A stretch of DNA of 64,000 bases, from contig CAAFWU010000063.1 in assembly GCA_900766825.1 (NCBI GenBank), positions 1 to 64,000 of the forward strand, given 5' to 3'. The notes under the pieces were generated by a model. It saw only the letters and a program-made list of their open reading frames with translations. It had not been told where the DNA came from and did not search any database. Each line of letters opens with the position of its first letter. Position 1 is the first letter of the stretch. Shown here piece after piece: positions 17,715 to 26,001 of the stretch. The position numbers and the translations under genes were made by a program. This DNA is from Bacteroidales bacterium. GTDB lineage: Bacteria > Bacteroidota > Bacteroidia > Bacteroidales > Marinilabiliaceae.

Positions 17715-18747
17715 TAGGGTAATTCTGCGTCAGGCTGTGGAGCAGATGTACGCCCAGCTGCCCAATTGGTCCGAGGCCTGTGCCAATTATGCCGCCCTTG
17801 ACCAAGTGTGGACCCGCCAATTGAGTCCCGAACCTAATGAGGGTCAGAGGGAAACCCATACCATAGCTCAGGCAGCGAATTGGGAGAACTTGAGCATAAT
17901 GTTCAACCCCGGTAGGGTACGTTCCACCACGGCAAAGGTGGAGAAGGGTGTACCCACGAGCCGCCCATGCTTTCTGTGCCAGCAGAATAGACCTCGGGAG
18001 CAAAAGTGGGTTGAGTGGCGGACATACGAGGTGCTGGTGAACCCCTACCCTATCTTCAGTCGTCACCTAACCATTGTGTGCCAAACACATACGCGGCAGA
18101 GCATAGTGGGGCGCATGGCCGATATGGTGGCTCTTACTCGCGCGCTGGACGATTATGATTACCTGCCTCTGACCAATGTGGCGGACAATAATAAAGGTGG
18201 GGAATATGCAGGGTCCTACATGGTCTTTTTCAACGGAGCATGCTGTGGAGCTTCGGCTCCCGACCACTGTCATTTTCAGGCAGTGGGGGGCAAGGGAGTG
18301 CCCTTTGGTTTCCTAAGCGCATGCCGCATGGGACTCGGCGAATCTATCTACACATCGACCGAAGGATGGATTGCGGCATCGGAAAGCACTGGTCGGCTGG
18401 TCTATTGCATTAGCCCAAGTGACGATGCCGACGCTGAGGTGCTACTGAAAAAGTTGTGCGAGCTAAGAGCCATTGATTTGGATATGTGCAACATAATGAG
18501 CCTATGGGATGGGGACCGAGCCGAGATTTGGGTGGTGCCAAGGCGTGCGTTTCGCCCATGGCAGTTTACAGCCGAGGGGGAAGAGAAGGTCATGGTAAGC
18601 CCCGCCACGGTGGAGATTTGCGGCATGCTCATAAGCCCAAGAAGGGAGGATTACGAGAGCATGACGGAGACCTTAGCCAGAAACATACTGAAGCAAGTGA
18701 CATACGCTCACGACACTGAGTTACAGCCCGTTAAGACAACAAAATAA
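17704..18747 (+). CDS. GalT/HIT-like nucleotidylyltransferase or phosphorylase (DUF4922)
   Basis: The 347-residue protein has two signs of the galactose-1-phosphate uridylyltransferase branch of the HIT superfamily. One is PCFLC (C89, C92), like the zinc-type CxxC of GalT. The other is DHCHFQ (187-192), matching HxHxQ, where the second histidine (H190) would be the nucleophile. NPYPIFSRHLTIVCQ (about 113-127) corresponds to the strand before the active site. It fits the family I know as DUF4922; relatives include GDP-galactose phosphorylase and Ap4A phosphorylase. There is no export signal, so it acts in the cytoplasm. It overlaps the glycosyltransferase by 11 bases and precedes the SpoIID gene by 21. 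A nucleotide-sugar substrate is inferred from context. Confidence 0.75.
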   Translation: MLNNRVILRQAVEQMYAQLPNWSEACANYAALDQVWTRQLSPEPNEGQRETHTIAQAANWENLSIMFNPGRVRSTTAKVEKGVPTSRPCFLCQQNRPREQKWVEWRTYEVLVNPYPIFSRHLTIVCQTHTRQSIVGRMADMVALTRALDDYDYLPLTNVADNNKGGEYAGSYMVFFNGACCGASAPDHCHFQAVGGKGVPFGFLSACRMGLGESIYTSTEGWIAASESTGRLVYCISPSDDADAEVLLKKLCELRAIDLDMCNIMSLWDGDRAEIWVVPRRAFRPWQFTAEGEEKVMVSPATVEICGMLISPRREDYESMTETLARNILKQVTYAHDTELQPVKTTK

Positions 18748-18768
18748 GTAAGCAAAAAAGAAGGAGAG

Positions 18769-20094
18769 ATGAAAGAATTGGAGAGTGTGCCACAGATACG
18801 TGTTGGCATTGTACGTTCGCGCTCGGTAATGGTGACGTTCAACGGTACGTATTGCGACACACAGGGTTTGGGAATAAGCCTGAGCGGTAGTAATGAATTT
18901 AAGCTTATTGAGGGTCTGCGGGGCTGGCACGTGGTGTGCGGCAAGCAGCAGTTCGACGATGTGGTGCTGATGCCCGAGAAGGCCGATGGCACATTTACGA
19001 TAAGCGATGTAGAGATAGGTATAGGGTTTCATTGGGATAAGCATGAGAACCAGACTTTTGCAGGAGGCTTAGGCTTTGCCATTGAAAATGAGCAACTATG
19101 GGCTGTGAACCACATAGATGTGGAGAGCTATCTACGGTGTGTGATTGCGTCGGAGATGAGCGCCACGTCGGATTTGGAACTACTTAAGGCACATGCTGTT
19201 ACCTCTCGCAGTTGGCTGATGGCACAGGTGTGGGGTAAAGGTAAGTTTAGGGGAACAGAGAGTAGGGAGACAGAGGGGCGAAAGATTGTATGGAGGGATA
19301 GGGAGGACCATGCGCTGTTCGACGTATGTGCCGACGATCATTGCCAGCGTTATCAGGGTTTGGGGCGCGTGAGCAATGCTAAGGTTGACAAGGCGATAGC
19401 TGCAACACGAGGTATGGTACTTACATATAATGGAGAAGTTTGCGATGCCCGTTTTTCAAAGTGCTGCGGTGGGCGTACGGAGGTTTTTGAGACATGCTGG
19501 GGGAATGAGGAACATGCCTACTTGACGTCGTTTCACGATGCAATGATGCCAGACAGGGACTACCCTACGGCCATTGTGACGGAGAGGGATGCTGAGGATT
19601 GGATAATGGGCAGTCCAGAGGCTTTTTGCAATACGGCGGACGCTCAGGCTCTGAGTCAGGTGCTGAACGATTATGACCAGACGACGCGAGATTTCTACAG
19701 ATGGAGTGTAACGATGACAGGTGAGGAACTTGGTCAACTGATTTTGGAGAAGGGGGGCGAAGACATTGGTGAGGTTAGGGAACTGACGCCTCTGCATCGA
19801 GGTCCATCGGGTCGCATAGACTTGCTTAGGATTGTGGGAAGTAAGGGTACTCTGGAGATAGGCAAGGAGTTGGAAATAAGGCGTTTACTTAGCAAGACGC
19901 ATTTATACAGCTCGGCATTTGTGGTTAGCACATCGCCATCGGGGAGGCGCTTTACGTTGCATGGGGCCGGCTGGGGACATGGCGTGGGTCTGTGTCAGAT
20001 TGGTGCAGCTGTCATGGCACAACGTGGCTTTTCTTTTAGGGGGATATTGTATCATTATTATCGAAAGGCATTATTGGAGAGAGTTTGGAAGTAA
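18769..20094 (+). CDS. SpoIID/LytB-domain protein lacking a signal peptide
   Basis: The 441-residue protein carries the SpoIID core: DVESYLRCVIASEMSA with the catalytic-type Glu129, then LLKAHAVTSRSW (138-149), a CCGGRTE segment, and the C-terminal GWGHGVGLCQIGAA (401-414) and YHYYRK. SpoIID cleaves peptidoglycan glycan strands, and LytB relatives stimulate amidases. Those are exported, whereas this one starts MKELESVPQIRVGI with no hydrophobic signal. AAGGAGAG stands directly before the ATG, a strong ribosome site that fixes the start. It is cotranscribed with a glycosyltransferase and a GalT-like enzyme, suggesting a cytoplasmic or differently exported glycan role. Confidence 0.85.
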   Translation: MKELESVPQIRVGIVRSRSVMVTFNGTYCDTQGLGISLSGSNEFKLIEGLRGWHVVCGKQQFDDVVLMPEKADGTFTISDVEIGIGFHWDKHENQTFAGGLGFAIENEQLWAVNHIDVESYLRCVIASEMSATSDLELLKAHAVTSRSWLMAQVWGKGKFRGTESRETEGRKIVWRDREDHALFDVCADDHCQRYQGLGRVSNAKVDKAIAATRGMVLTYNGEVCDARFSKCCGGRTEVFETCWGNEEHAYLTSFHDAMMPDRDYPTAIVTERDAEDWIMGSPEAFCNTADAQALSQVLNDYDQTTRDFYRWSVTMTGEELGQLILEKGGEDIGEVRELTPLHRGPSGRIDLLRIVGSKGTLEIGKELEIRRLLSKTHLYSSAFVVSTSPSGRRFTLHGAGWGHGVGLCQIGAAVMAQRGFSFRGILYHYYRKALLERVWK

Positions 20095-20273
20095 GGGAGT
20101 GAAAATAGGTAATTGTCTATAAGTCTGGATTAAAATAAAACGGCTAAACAACTCGCTATAATTTAATGGTTTGCATAGTTGTAAGCAAAAAATAATCATA
20201 CCAAGACAATATTGCGAATAGTTTAGCGTTATATAGAAAAAAGAATCATAAGGTCAAATAAAAGCAAACATAA

Positions 20274-20286
20274 AGAATACGAAATA
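20274..20286 (+). repeat. left copy of a 13-bp direct repeat flanking the Hsp70-helicase cassette
   Basis: AGAATACGAAATA ends on the first base of the Hsp70 start codon. An identical copy at 25221-25233 overlaps the last codons of the third gene. The intergenic stretch 20095-20273 before it is AT-rich, with no clear promoter. Confidence 0.4.
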
Positions 20287-22706
20287 TGGTAAATTGTAAC
20301 ATACTATCAATACAATCAATGTTGTCTCAGGGCTATTCTGAACTATCGCCAAACAAGACATACATAGGCATAGATTTTGGAACATCGACAACAGTGGTTA
20401 GCATAGCAACATTTAATGGCAATAAATTAAATATAAAGCCTTTAATGTTAAAGCAGAGATTAGAGGATGGGACAATACATATGGGTGAAAAACTGCCATC
20501 TGTTATTGCATGGTACAACGAAAATTTGTTGGTTGGCGAGGGAGCTTCGAACTTAAAATATACACTTACAAAAGGAAAGAATATATGGTATTCATTCAAA
20601 ATGGAGATTGGCGAGGATCTTGGTGTAAAATATTACAATAGTGAGATAAAAGACATAAAAGGTATTAGCATAAAGAATCCTAAAGACTGCGTAAGGGTAT
20701 TCTTTTGGTATTTGCGTATACTAATTGACCAGTATTGTGAAGAGAATAATCTATCTAAAGATATAAAATATGCGGTGAGCATACCTGCATCGTTCGAGGC
20801 AAACCAGCGCAAAGAGTTGATGGAGGCTTTGGAAACCAACGGAATGATGTTGGACAAACAGTCTTTGATCGATGAACCCAATGCCGCTTTCATTAGCTAC
20901 GTTCACGAAAGTCAAAAGACAGAAAAACCTCTCTTAATAAGCCCTCACTACAATTCAAAAGCACTGGTATTTGACTTTGGCGGAGGAACATGCGACATCT
21001 CGATATTGGAAATTGGCAAGAGTGCCAATAGATTGTACTCGAAAAATATTGCCATATCAAAGTACACAAAATTGGGAGGCGATGATGTAGATAGATATTT
21101 GACATACCATTATATAATGCCACGCTTCTTGGAGTATAACGACCTGAAAATGGAGGACTTTAGAACTCAAGAGAAGCAATACATAGCCACACAACTGTAT
21201 AAGGTGGCAGAGCAACTTAAGATAAGTCTTTGTAAAAAAATCTCCAATAAAGTGTATAAATTGGAGATACCAGAGAACGTAAAGAGGGACAATACAAAAG
21301 AGAAGATAACAGTAAGCATAAAACCGATAGAGACATCGAGAGGAAAACTACGTCAGGAACAGTTTTGGCTTACGACAGAAGAGTTACAGACGGCCATGAA
21401 GGTTTTTCTGAAAGACTCTATGCTTCCAGAAAAGATTAAGGGTGAAGGTGATGAGTACAATAACATTTTTATCCCGATAAAGAGCGCCATCAAAAAAGCT
21501 AATGTAAAAATAGAGGAGTTGGACTATGTGCTACTTATTGGAGGCAGTGCCCAAAATCCATTTATTCAGGAAGCTATAAAGAACTATTTTGCAGATTCAG
21601 AGATACTTGTGCCACAAGATTTGCAAACACATGTATCTCAAGGGGCAGCCATTCATTCTATATTATTAAATGGAATGAATAAGTGCATCATTCAACCAAT
21701 CACAAGTGAACCAATTGTTGTCATCACGAAAGATGCAACAAAAAAAGTAATAGTGCCAGCTGGTGCTGAAATACCAAGCGACAAAATAGTGATTGATGAC
21801 TTGATAACCACACACGACGGACAGAAGCAGATCGAACTTCCGCTGTGTGTTGGCAATGAGCGCAAAATGCTCAACAACATCATAATAAAGAGAGAAGGTG
21901 GCTTTCCGATAAATTCGCAGGTAAAGCTATTCATTCAGTTATCGGCTGATAAACTACTACTTGCAGCAGCAGAATGTATGGGTGTAAGTTGCATGATTGA
22001 ATCACAGAACCCATTTGCGAACAAAGAGTTAACAACCGAAGAGAGATTGGTATTAAACGCAGAGCGTCAATCGAACATCGATGCCGACAAGAATGGAGGT
22101 GTTCCAACCAAGAGAGGTCTGCAGCAGTTGATAGATGCTTACGAAAATGCGGGAAACGACTTCTGTGCAGCAGAAACTTACGAACAGATGTTGGAGTTGT
22201 ACCCAGATCCATCAAAATATAATGCTGTTGGTGTATTGTACCACAACTCAGGCAACTACGGGAAGGCTATTGAATTCTTTGAACGTGCGTTGGAGTACTC
22301 TGCAAACAATTTTCGTGCCCTTTCAAATATGGGACACTCTTTGATGTGCCTTGGTCGCTCAAACTACGACAAGGCAGAAGGATATCTAAGAAAAGCGCAT
22401 GAACAAAATAACGATCACTATCCCACCCTAATACAACTTGCAAGAATAGAAGATAGCAAAGGGAACAAAACAGAGGCAGAACGATTAAGGTTGAATGCCT
22501 TTGAAATTTTAAACAAAGACTGGGAGCAGGACAACCTTGAGGATTGGGAATATGGTTGGTTCGCATCACTTTGTTATGATCTCGGCAAAAGCGAATTGCG
22601 AAAAAGAGTATTGGAAGCACAAAAATCGAAAAAGGAAGAAAACACTTACTATAACGACGACAACTTGACAAAAACAAGAAGTTGCGAAATAGAAAGAGCG
22701 AAATAA
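20286..22706 (+). CDS. Hsp70-like ATPase fused to TPR repeats
   Basis: This 806-residue protein has an Hsp70/actin ATPase domain: phosphate-1 loop GIDFGTSTT (28-36), phosphate-2 FDFGGGTCD (229-237) and adenosine motif LLIGGSAQ (416-423). A divergent beta-sandwich resembling a substrate-binding domain follows (about 470-580). In place of the usual helical lid there are 3-4 TPR-like repeats (about 610-740, for example YNAVGVLYHNSGNYGKAIEF). A charged tail ends it. It is not the housekeeping DnaK: the N-terminus is extended, the EEVD-like end is missing and the interdomain linker is not conserved. It starts an AT-rich three-gene unit, 27 bases before a helicase gene. The Hsp70 module probably senses or remodels a protein and the TPRs bind a partner. 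Start is the ATG at 20286; residue 12 is an alternative. Confidence 0.85.
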   Translation: MVNCNILSIQSMLSQGYSELSPNKTYIGIDFGTSTTVVSIATFNGNKLNIKPLMLKQRLEDGTIHMGEKLPSVIAWYNENLLVGEGASNLKYTLTKGKNIWYSFKMEIGEDLGVKYYNSEIKDIKGISIKNPKDCVRVFFWYLRILIDQYCEENNLSKDIKYAVSIPASFEANQRKELMEALETNGMMLDKQSLIDEPNAAFISYVHESQKTEKPLLISPHYNSKALVFDFGGGTCDISILEIGKSANRLYSKNIAISKYTKLGGDDVDRYLTYHYIMPRFLEYNDLKMEDFRTQEKQYIATQLYKVAEQLKISLCKKISNKVYKLEIPENVKRDNTKEKITVSIKPIETSRGKLRQEQFWLTTEELQTAMKVFLKDSMLPEKIKGEGDEYNNIFIPIKSAIKKANVKIEELDYVLLIGGSAQNPFIQEAIKNYFADSEILVPQDLQTHVSQGAAIHSILLNGMNKCIIQPITSEPIVVITKDATKKVIVPAGAEIPSDKIVIDDLITTHDGQKQIELPLCVGNERKMLNNIIIKREGGFPINSQVKLFIQLSADKLLLAAAECMGVSCMIESQNPFANKELTTEERLVLNAERQSNIDADKNGGVPTKRGLQQLIDAYENAGNDFCAAETYEQMLELYPDPSKYNAVGVLYHNSGNYGKAIEFFERALEYSANNFRALSNMGHSLMCLGRSNYDKAEGYLRKAHEQNNDHYPTLIQLARIEDSKGNKTEAERLRLNAFEILNKDWEQDNLEDWEYGWFASLCYDLGKSELRKRVLEAQKSKKEENTYYNDDNLTKTRSCEIERAK

Positions 22707-22733
22707 AATTAACAAACCAAAATAAACAAAACT

Positions 22734-23882
22734 ATGTCTTGGATAGTACCTTACAACAAACTGGATGCGCAGCAGCGCGAATTCGTAGATAACGAGAACA
22801 TCGATGACAAAAACATTTGGATCAAGGGGTTCCCTGGTTCAGGTAAGTCAGTGCTACTGGCACATACGATCAAAAAGATTAGGGAAGAGAGACCAAAAGC
22901 GTCCATCGTTGTTGTTGTCTACACACGTTCACTGATAAATATGTTTCAAGAAGCATTCAGTCAAATGGGAGAAAAAGTGGATGTGATAACATACTTCCAA
23001 CTCCAGAAGGAGACGAATAACTATGACTATATACTATGTGATGAGATTCAAGATTTTAAACGCGAAATATTGGAATCTATGAGATCAAAAGGAAGACATA
23101 TCGTGGTCTCGGGGGATGAAAACCAATCAATATATGACGAAACTGTTTCACCATCAGAAATAAGATCATATTTATCGTGCAAGGAGTATGAATTAAGCAT
23201 CATACACCGTCTGTCGAGAGATATAATCAATGTGGTGCAGAAATTTATGCCCAACATGAGTATATTCTCGGCAAAGTTAGACTTGACCAAAAAGTCTACT
23301 CAAGTGAGACTATGTGAATCGGACGATGAGTATGAAGAGGTGAAATACGTAATGCGTGAAGCCACCAAAGCTGTTAATTGCGGAACTTCGGCAGCAATTC
23401 TTATTCCTAAACATGAAGATATAGTAGAGTTTGTCAACAGAGCATTGATAGAAAAAGGGAAACCAATGTGGGAACTGAAAAAAAATAGATATGGGAAACC
23501 CGATTATGGTGACCTAAACGAACATCTGGAAGAAAATAACATACCTTTGCAGTATGTGGGCAATGGATACGGCTATTCAATTGACGAAAGCCGAAAAATA
23601 ACCCTTATGACGTATCATAGTTCAAAGGGATTGGACTTTGATAATGTATTTATGCCATGCCTAAATACGCAGTTGAATATAAATAATGATGAAGAGTTGA
23701 GTAAGAAACTGTTTATGGTTGCAATGACACGCAGCCGCGAAAACTTGTACCTTACATACAGTGGATCGAAACACAGTTATTTGGACAAGTTTGCAGGCAT
23801 ATGCCACAACATAAACATCCACGATGCCCTAACGAATCGTCCGTCATCGTCATCAAGATCAAGTAATCCTTTCGGAATATAG
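22734..23882 (+). CDS. minimal UvrD-like SF1 helicase/ATPase
   Basis: At 382 residues this is about half the size of UvrD and seems to keep only the two RecA folds. Visible motifs are Walker A GFPGSGKS (32-39, Lys38), YTRSL, DEIQD (103-107), GDENQSIYD, IHRLSRDI, TYHSSKGLDFDNV and VAMTRSRENLYLT. The Q-motif analogue LDAQQREFV (10-18) precedes Walker A. The 1B and 2B insertions of true DNA helicases appear missing or very short, so it may be a DNA- or RNA-triggered ATPase or translocase. It lies between the Hsp70-TPR gene and the unknown third gene, whose ATG is 2 bases after this stop, so the three are almost certainly one operon. Composition is AT-rich. Confidence 0.85.
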   Translation: MSWIVPYNKLDAQQREFVDNENIDDKNIWIKGFPGSGKSVLLAHTIKKIREERPKASIVVVVYTRSLINMFQEAFSQMGEKVDVITYFQLQKETNNYDYILCDEIQDFKREILESMRSKGRHIVVSGDENQSIYDETVSPSEIRSYLSCKEYELSIIHRLSRDIINVVQKFMPNMSIFSAKLDLTKKSTQVRLCESDDEYEEVKYVMREATKAVNCGTSAAILIPKHEDIVEFVNRALIEKGKPMWELKKNRYGKPDYGDLNEHLEENNIPLQYVGNGYGYSIDESRKITLMTYHSSKGLDFDNVFMPCLNTQLNINNDEELSKKLFMVAMTRSRENLYLTYSGSKHSYLDKFAGICHNINIHDALTNRPSSSSRSSNPFGI

Positions 23883-23884
23883 TT

Positions 23885-25234
23885 ATGGAATACATAGCAC
23901 TAATAAGAAAGTCGGACTTTAACGATATGTTCAACTATGGTTCTTTTCGCATAGACAAAAGAATCTGTCAGTGGATTACATCGTTGGAAGATTTGCGCAA
24001 AGACAAAGAGTTAGAAACAGAATTTCTGTCTAAAGCAAATCCTTTCGATAGTTCGTTTGAGTACATGATAATTCACTATCAGAAACCAGATTCTCAAGAT
24101 GAAAACCCAAACGTTGCATCTGAGGAGAACGAAATAGTTAGGATTCAAGACATTCTCCATATCTATCCACTTGATATGGAGGCGAAAAGCAATTTTGAAC
24201 GTACACTGGACAGAAGATTTAGAATAGAAGATCCTCTGTGGAGTGACGCCTGGAACGTATTGCAAAGGGAAAAGCTGATTGCGATGCAATATAAAGGAGT
24301 GGAGAATGTAGCTAAGGCATTTGGTTTTAAATCTGAAGAGTTGGAGCAAGTAAAGCAGATTGTAGGGAGAGATGTTGTGGAAAAGTATGTTGAATTGTCG
24401 ATAAACAACGAAGATGCAAATGGCAAAATACCTTTTTGGGTATACTTACTAAAGTATGAACGGCATGGACACTTTGGAAAGGGAAGCATAGGCATTTGCC
24501 TCGACACAGTAAACATTTTCATCAACAATGCGAAAGAGAATACTGTGGAAGCAGAAGCTGTGGAAAATACAGTTGTAGGTTCTATTTTACGAGAGATACA
24601 AAGCAATAATCCAGAAATTCATTTTGAAAATCTTGAAAAAGAAATTCGAAAAAACGAAGGTGGAAAAAACTTCATAGGCAAGTTCAATTCATTAATATCA
24701 GAGAATGGAATAGACTTATTCATAGCGTCATACCTATTCCTACAGTTCAGAGAAGAATATTCAGAAAATGGCTTCAACTTCGGTGAAGACTGGATTACAT
24801 ATGGCAAGAAAAAATTTAACAAGAATTTTGAAGTAGCGTCATTCTTGTTGGGTCTGTATCTTGGACATGAGCATACATGCGACTTCGTATACAACACTGA
24901 GCCTCTGAAAATTTTCAAGAGTAGAGCGCAACTTGATGCAGAGGAAAAGGAAGCCAAAATTCGTCAACAGCAAGCAAAGGAACAATACTATAAGGAGAAT
25001 GGTGCTAATCGCAAAAGCATCAATAACGCTCCCCAAAGGGGGAAAAAAAGCGATGTGCAGCATACTTCGCAAACTCTGTTCGATAGCGAAACAAATAAAG
25101 AACCGTTGCCTCCATATCCTTTTAATATGAGGAAAAAAGGACAAGGTGGGAAACCGAAAAAAATCAAGAATTACAAAGAATACGTGGAATACAAGGAAAA
25201 AGGGTACGAAATAGTAAAAGAGAATACGAAATAA
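23885..25234 (+). CDS. uncharacterised protein of the Hsp70-helicase cassette
   Basis: I do not recognise this 449-residue protein. It has no signal peptide, membrane segment or clear catalytic motif. Residues 1-110 are mixed alpha/beta with an acidic middle (SQDENPNVASEENE). Residues about 120-350 appear helical and include a cysteine/histidine cluster, LGHEHTCDF, near 338. Residues about 360-449 form a highly charged, lysine-rich and probably disordered tail that could bind nucleic acid. Its start lies 2 bases after the helicase stop and a strong terminator follows, so it is the last gene of the unit. It could be the effector or the specificity factor of the cassette; the sequence alone does not decide. 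Confidence 0.7.
   Translation: MEYIALIRKSDFNDMFNYGSFRIDKRICQWITSLEDLRKDKELETEFLSKANPFDSSFEYMIIHYQKPDSQDENPNVASEENEIVRIQDILHIYPLDMEAKSNFERTLDRRFRIEDPLWSDAWNVLQREKLIAMQYKGVENVAKAFGFKSEELEQVKQIVGRDVVEKYVELSINNEDANGKIPFWVYLLKYERHGHFGKGSIGICLDTVNIFINNAKENTVEAEAVENTVVGSILREIQSNNPEIHFENLEKEIRKNEGGKNFIGKFNSLISENGIDLFIASYLFLQFREEYSENGFNFGEDWITYGKKKFNKNFEVASFLLGLYLGHEHTCDFVYNTEPLKIFKSRAQLDAEEKEAKIRQQQAKEQYYKENGANRKSINNAPQRGKKSDVQHTSQTLFDSETNKEPLPPYPFNMRKKGQGGKPKKIKNYKEYVEYKEKGYEIVKENTK
25221..25233 (+). repeat. right copy of the 13-bp direct repeat
   Basis: AGAATACGAAATA, identical to 20274-20286. The copies lie 4.9 kb apart at the two ends of the coding cassette. Confidence 0.4.
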
Positions 25235-25278
25235 TAAAATAAAAGAGAAGTTATTCATATAATTACTTCAAAGAGAAT

Positions 25279-25316
25279 ATAGGCAGGACATATGGTTAGT
25301 TCTGCCTATTTTTCTT
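25279..25316 (+). terminator. terminator of the Hsp70-helicase cassette
   Basis: A 10-bp stem with one wobble (25279-25288 with 25300-25309) is followed by TTTTTCTT. It lies 45 bases after the last stop codon. Confidence 0.88.
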
Positions 25317-25413
25317 ATCAATAGAAAACAAATTGCATTATTATGATAAAAAACAGCAAAATAATACAATTCAAATATATAAATCAACAACACAAAAAGG
25401 ACAATCACAACTC

Positions 25414-25791
25414 ATGCGCATATTAGGCAACATCCTTTGGTGGATTTTTGGTGGTCTAGAGGCTGCTGTTGGCTATTTTACAGGAAGTTTGACAATGGCA
25501 CTAACCATTATTGGGCTTCCCATTGCATTGCAGACGTTTAAGATTGGGCTACTGTGTTTGTGGCCTTTTGGGGCTGAAATACGGAAAGGTGAGTCGCCAA
25601 TTGGGTGTATACGAATTCCGCTCAATATTGTGTGGATTTTGTTTGGGGGACTGTGGGCATGGGTTATGCACATTATGTTTGGCATTCTACTTGGGATAAC
25701 AATTGTGGGAATACCATTTGCAAAACAACACTTTAAGATGGCAGGGCTGTCGTTGGCACCTTTTGGTAAAGAGGTCAAATTGAAGTTTTAA
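25414..25791 (+). CDS. YccF family inner membrane protein
   Basis: This 125-residue protein has two tandem YccF (DUF307) units, each with hydrophobic helices: LGNILWWIFGGLEAAVGYF with TIIGLPIALQTFKIG, and IPLNIVWILFGGLWAWVMHI with GITIVGIPFAKQHFKM. It ends in LAPFGKEVKLKF. Four membrane segments are likely. The function of the family is not known. I chose the ATG at 25414 because it begins exactly with the conserved MRILGNILWW; an in-frame TTG upstream would add an unconserved polar stretch. It has its own terminator. Confidence 0.88.
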   Translation: MRILGNILWWIFGGLEAAVGYFTGSLTMALTIIGLPIALQTFKIGLLCLWPFGAEIRKGESPIGCIRIPLNIVWILFGGLWAWVMHIMFGILLGITIVGIPFAKQHFKMAGLSLAPFGKEVKLKF

Positions 25792-25816
25792 GGTGGTTTT
25801 GTTTAAGATAAAATTT

Positions 25817-25855
25817 GGGCGACATAACGTTGGGTTATGCCGCCCTTTCGTTTTA
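25817..25855 (+). terminator. terminator of the yccF-like gene
   Basis: A GGGCGACATAAC stem paired with GTTATGCCGCCC (one mismatch, 25817-25828 with 25834-25845), then TTTCGTTTTA. Confidence 0.8.
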
Positions 25856-25904
25856 CAAAGAAATGACTGTTAAAACTCTACCCACGTCCGACGGACGTAA
25901 ACAT

Positions 25905-25956
25905 AAAAAGAGTAGCCCCACGACTCGCGGCAAAAGTGCTGCGGATCGTGGGGGCT
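25905..25956 (-). terminator. terminator of the symporter operon
   Basis: A hairpin with outer arms AGCCCCACGA and TCGTGGGGGCT (one bulge) and an inner CGCGGCA/TGCTGCG stem, followed on the minus strand by CTCTTTTTATG. It lies 45 bases past the symporter stop. A small palindrome ACGTCCGACGGACGT sits just beyond, at 25884-25898. Confidence 0.8.
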
Positions 25957-26001
25957 CATTATAGAAAAAACATGACTAAGGATTTGAGGCGTGGAGACCC
26001 T

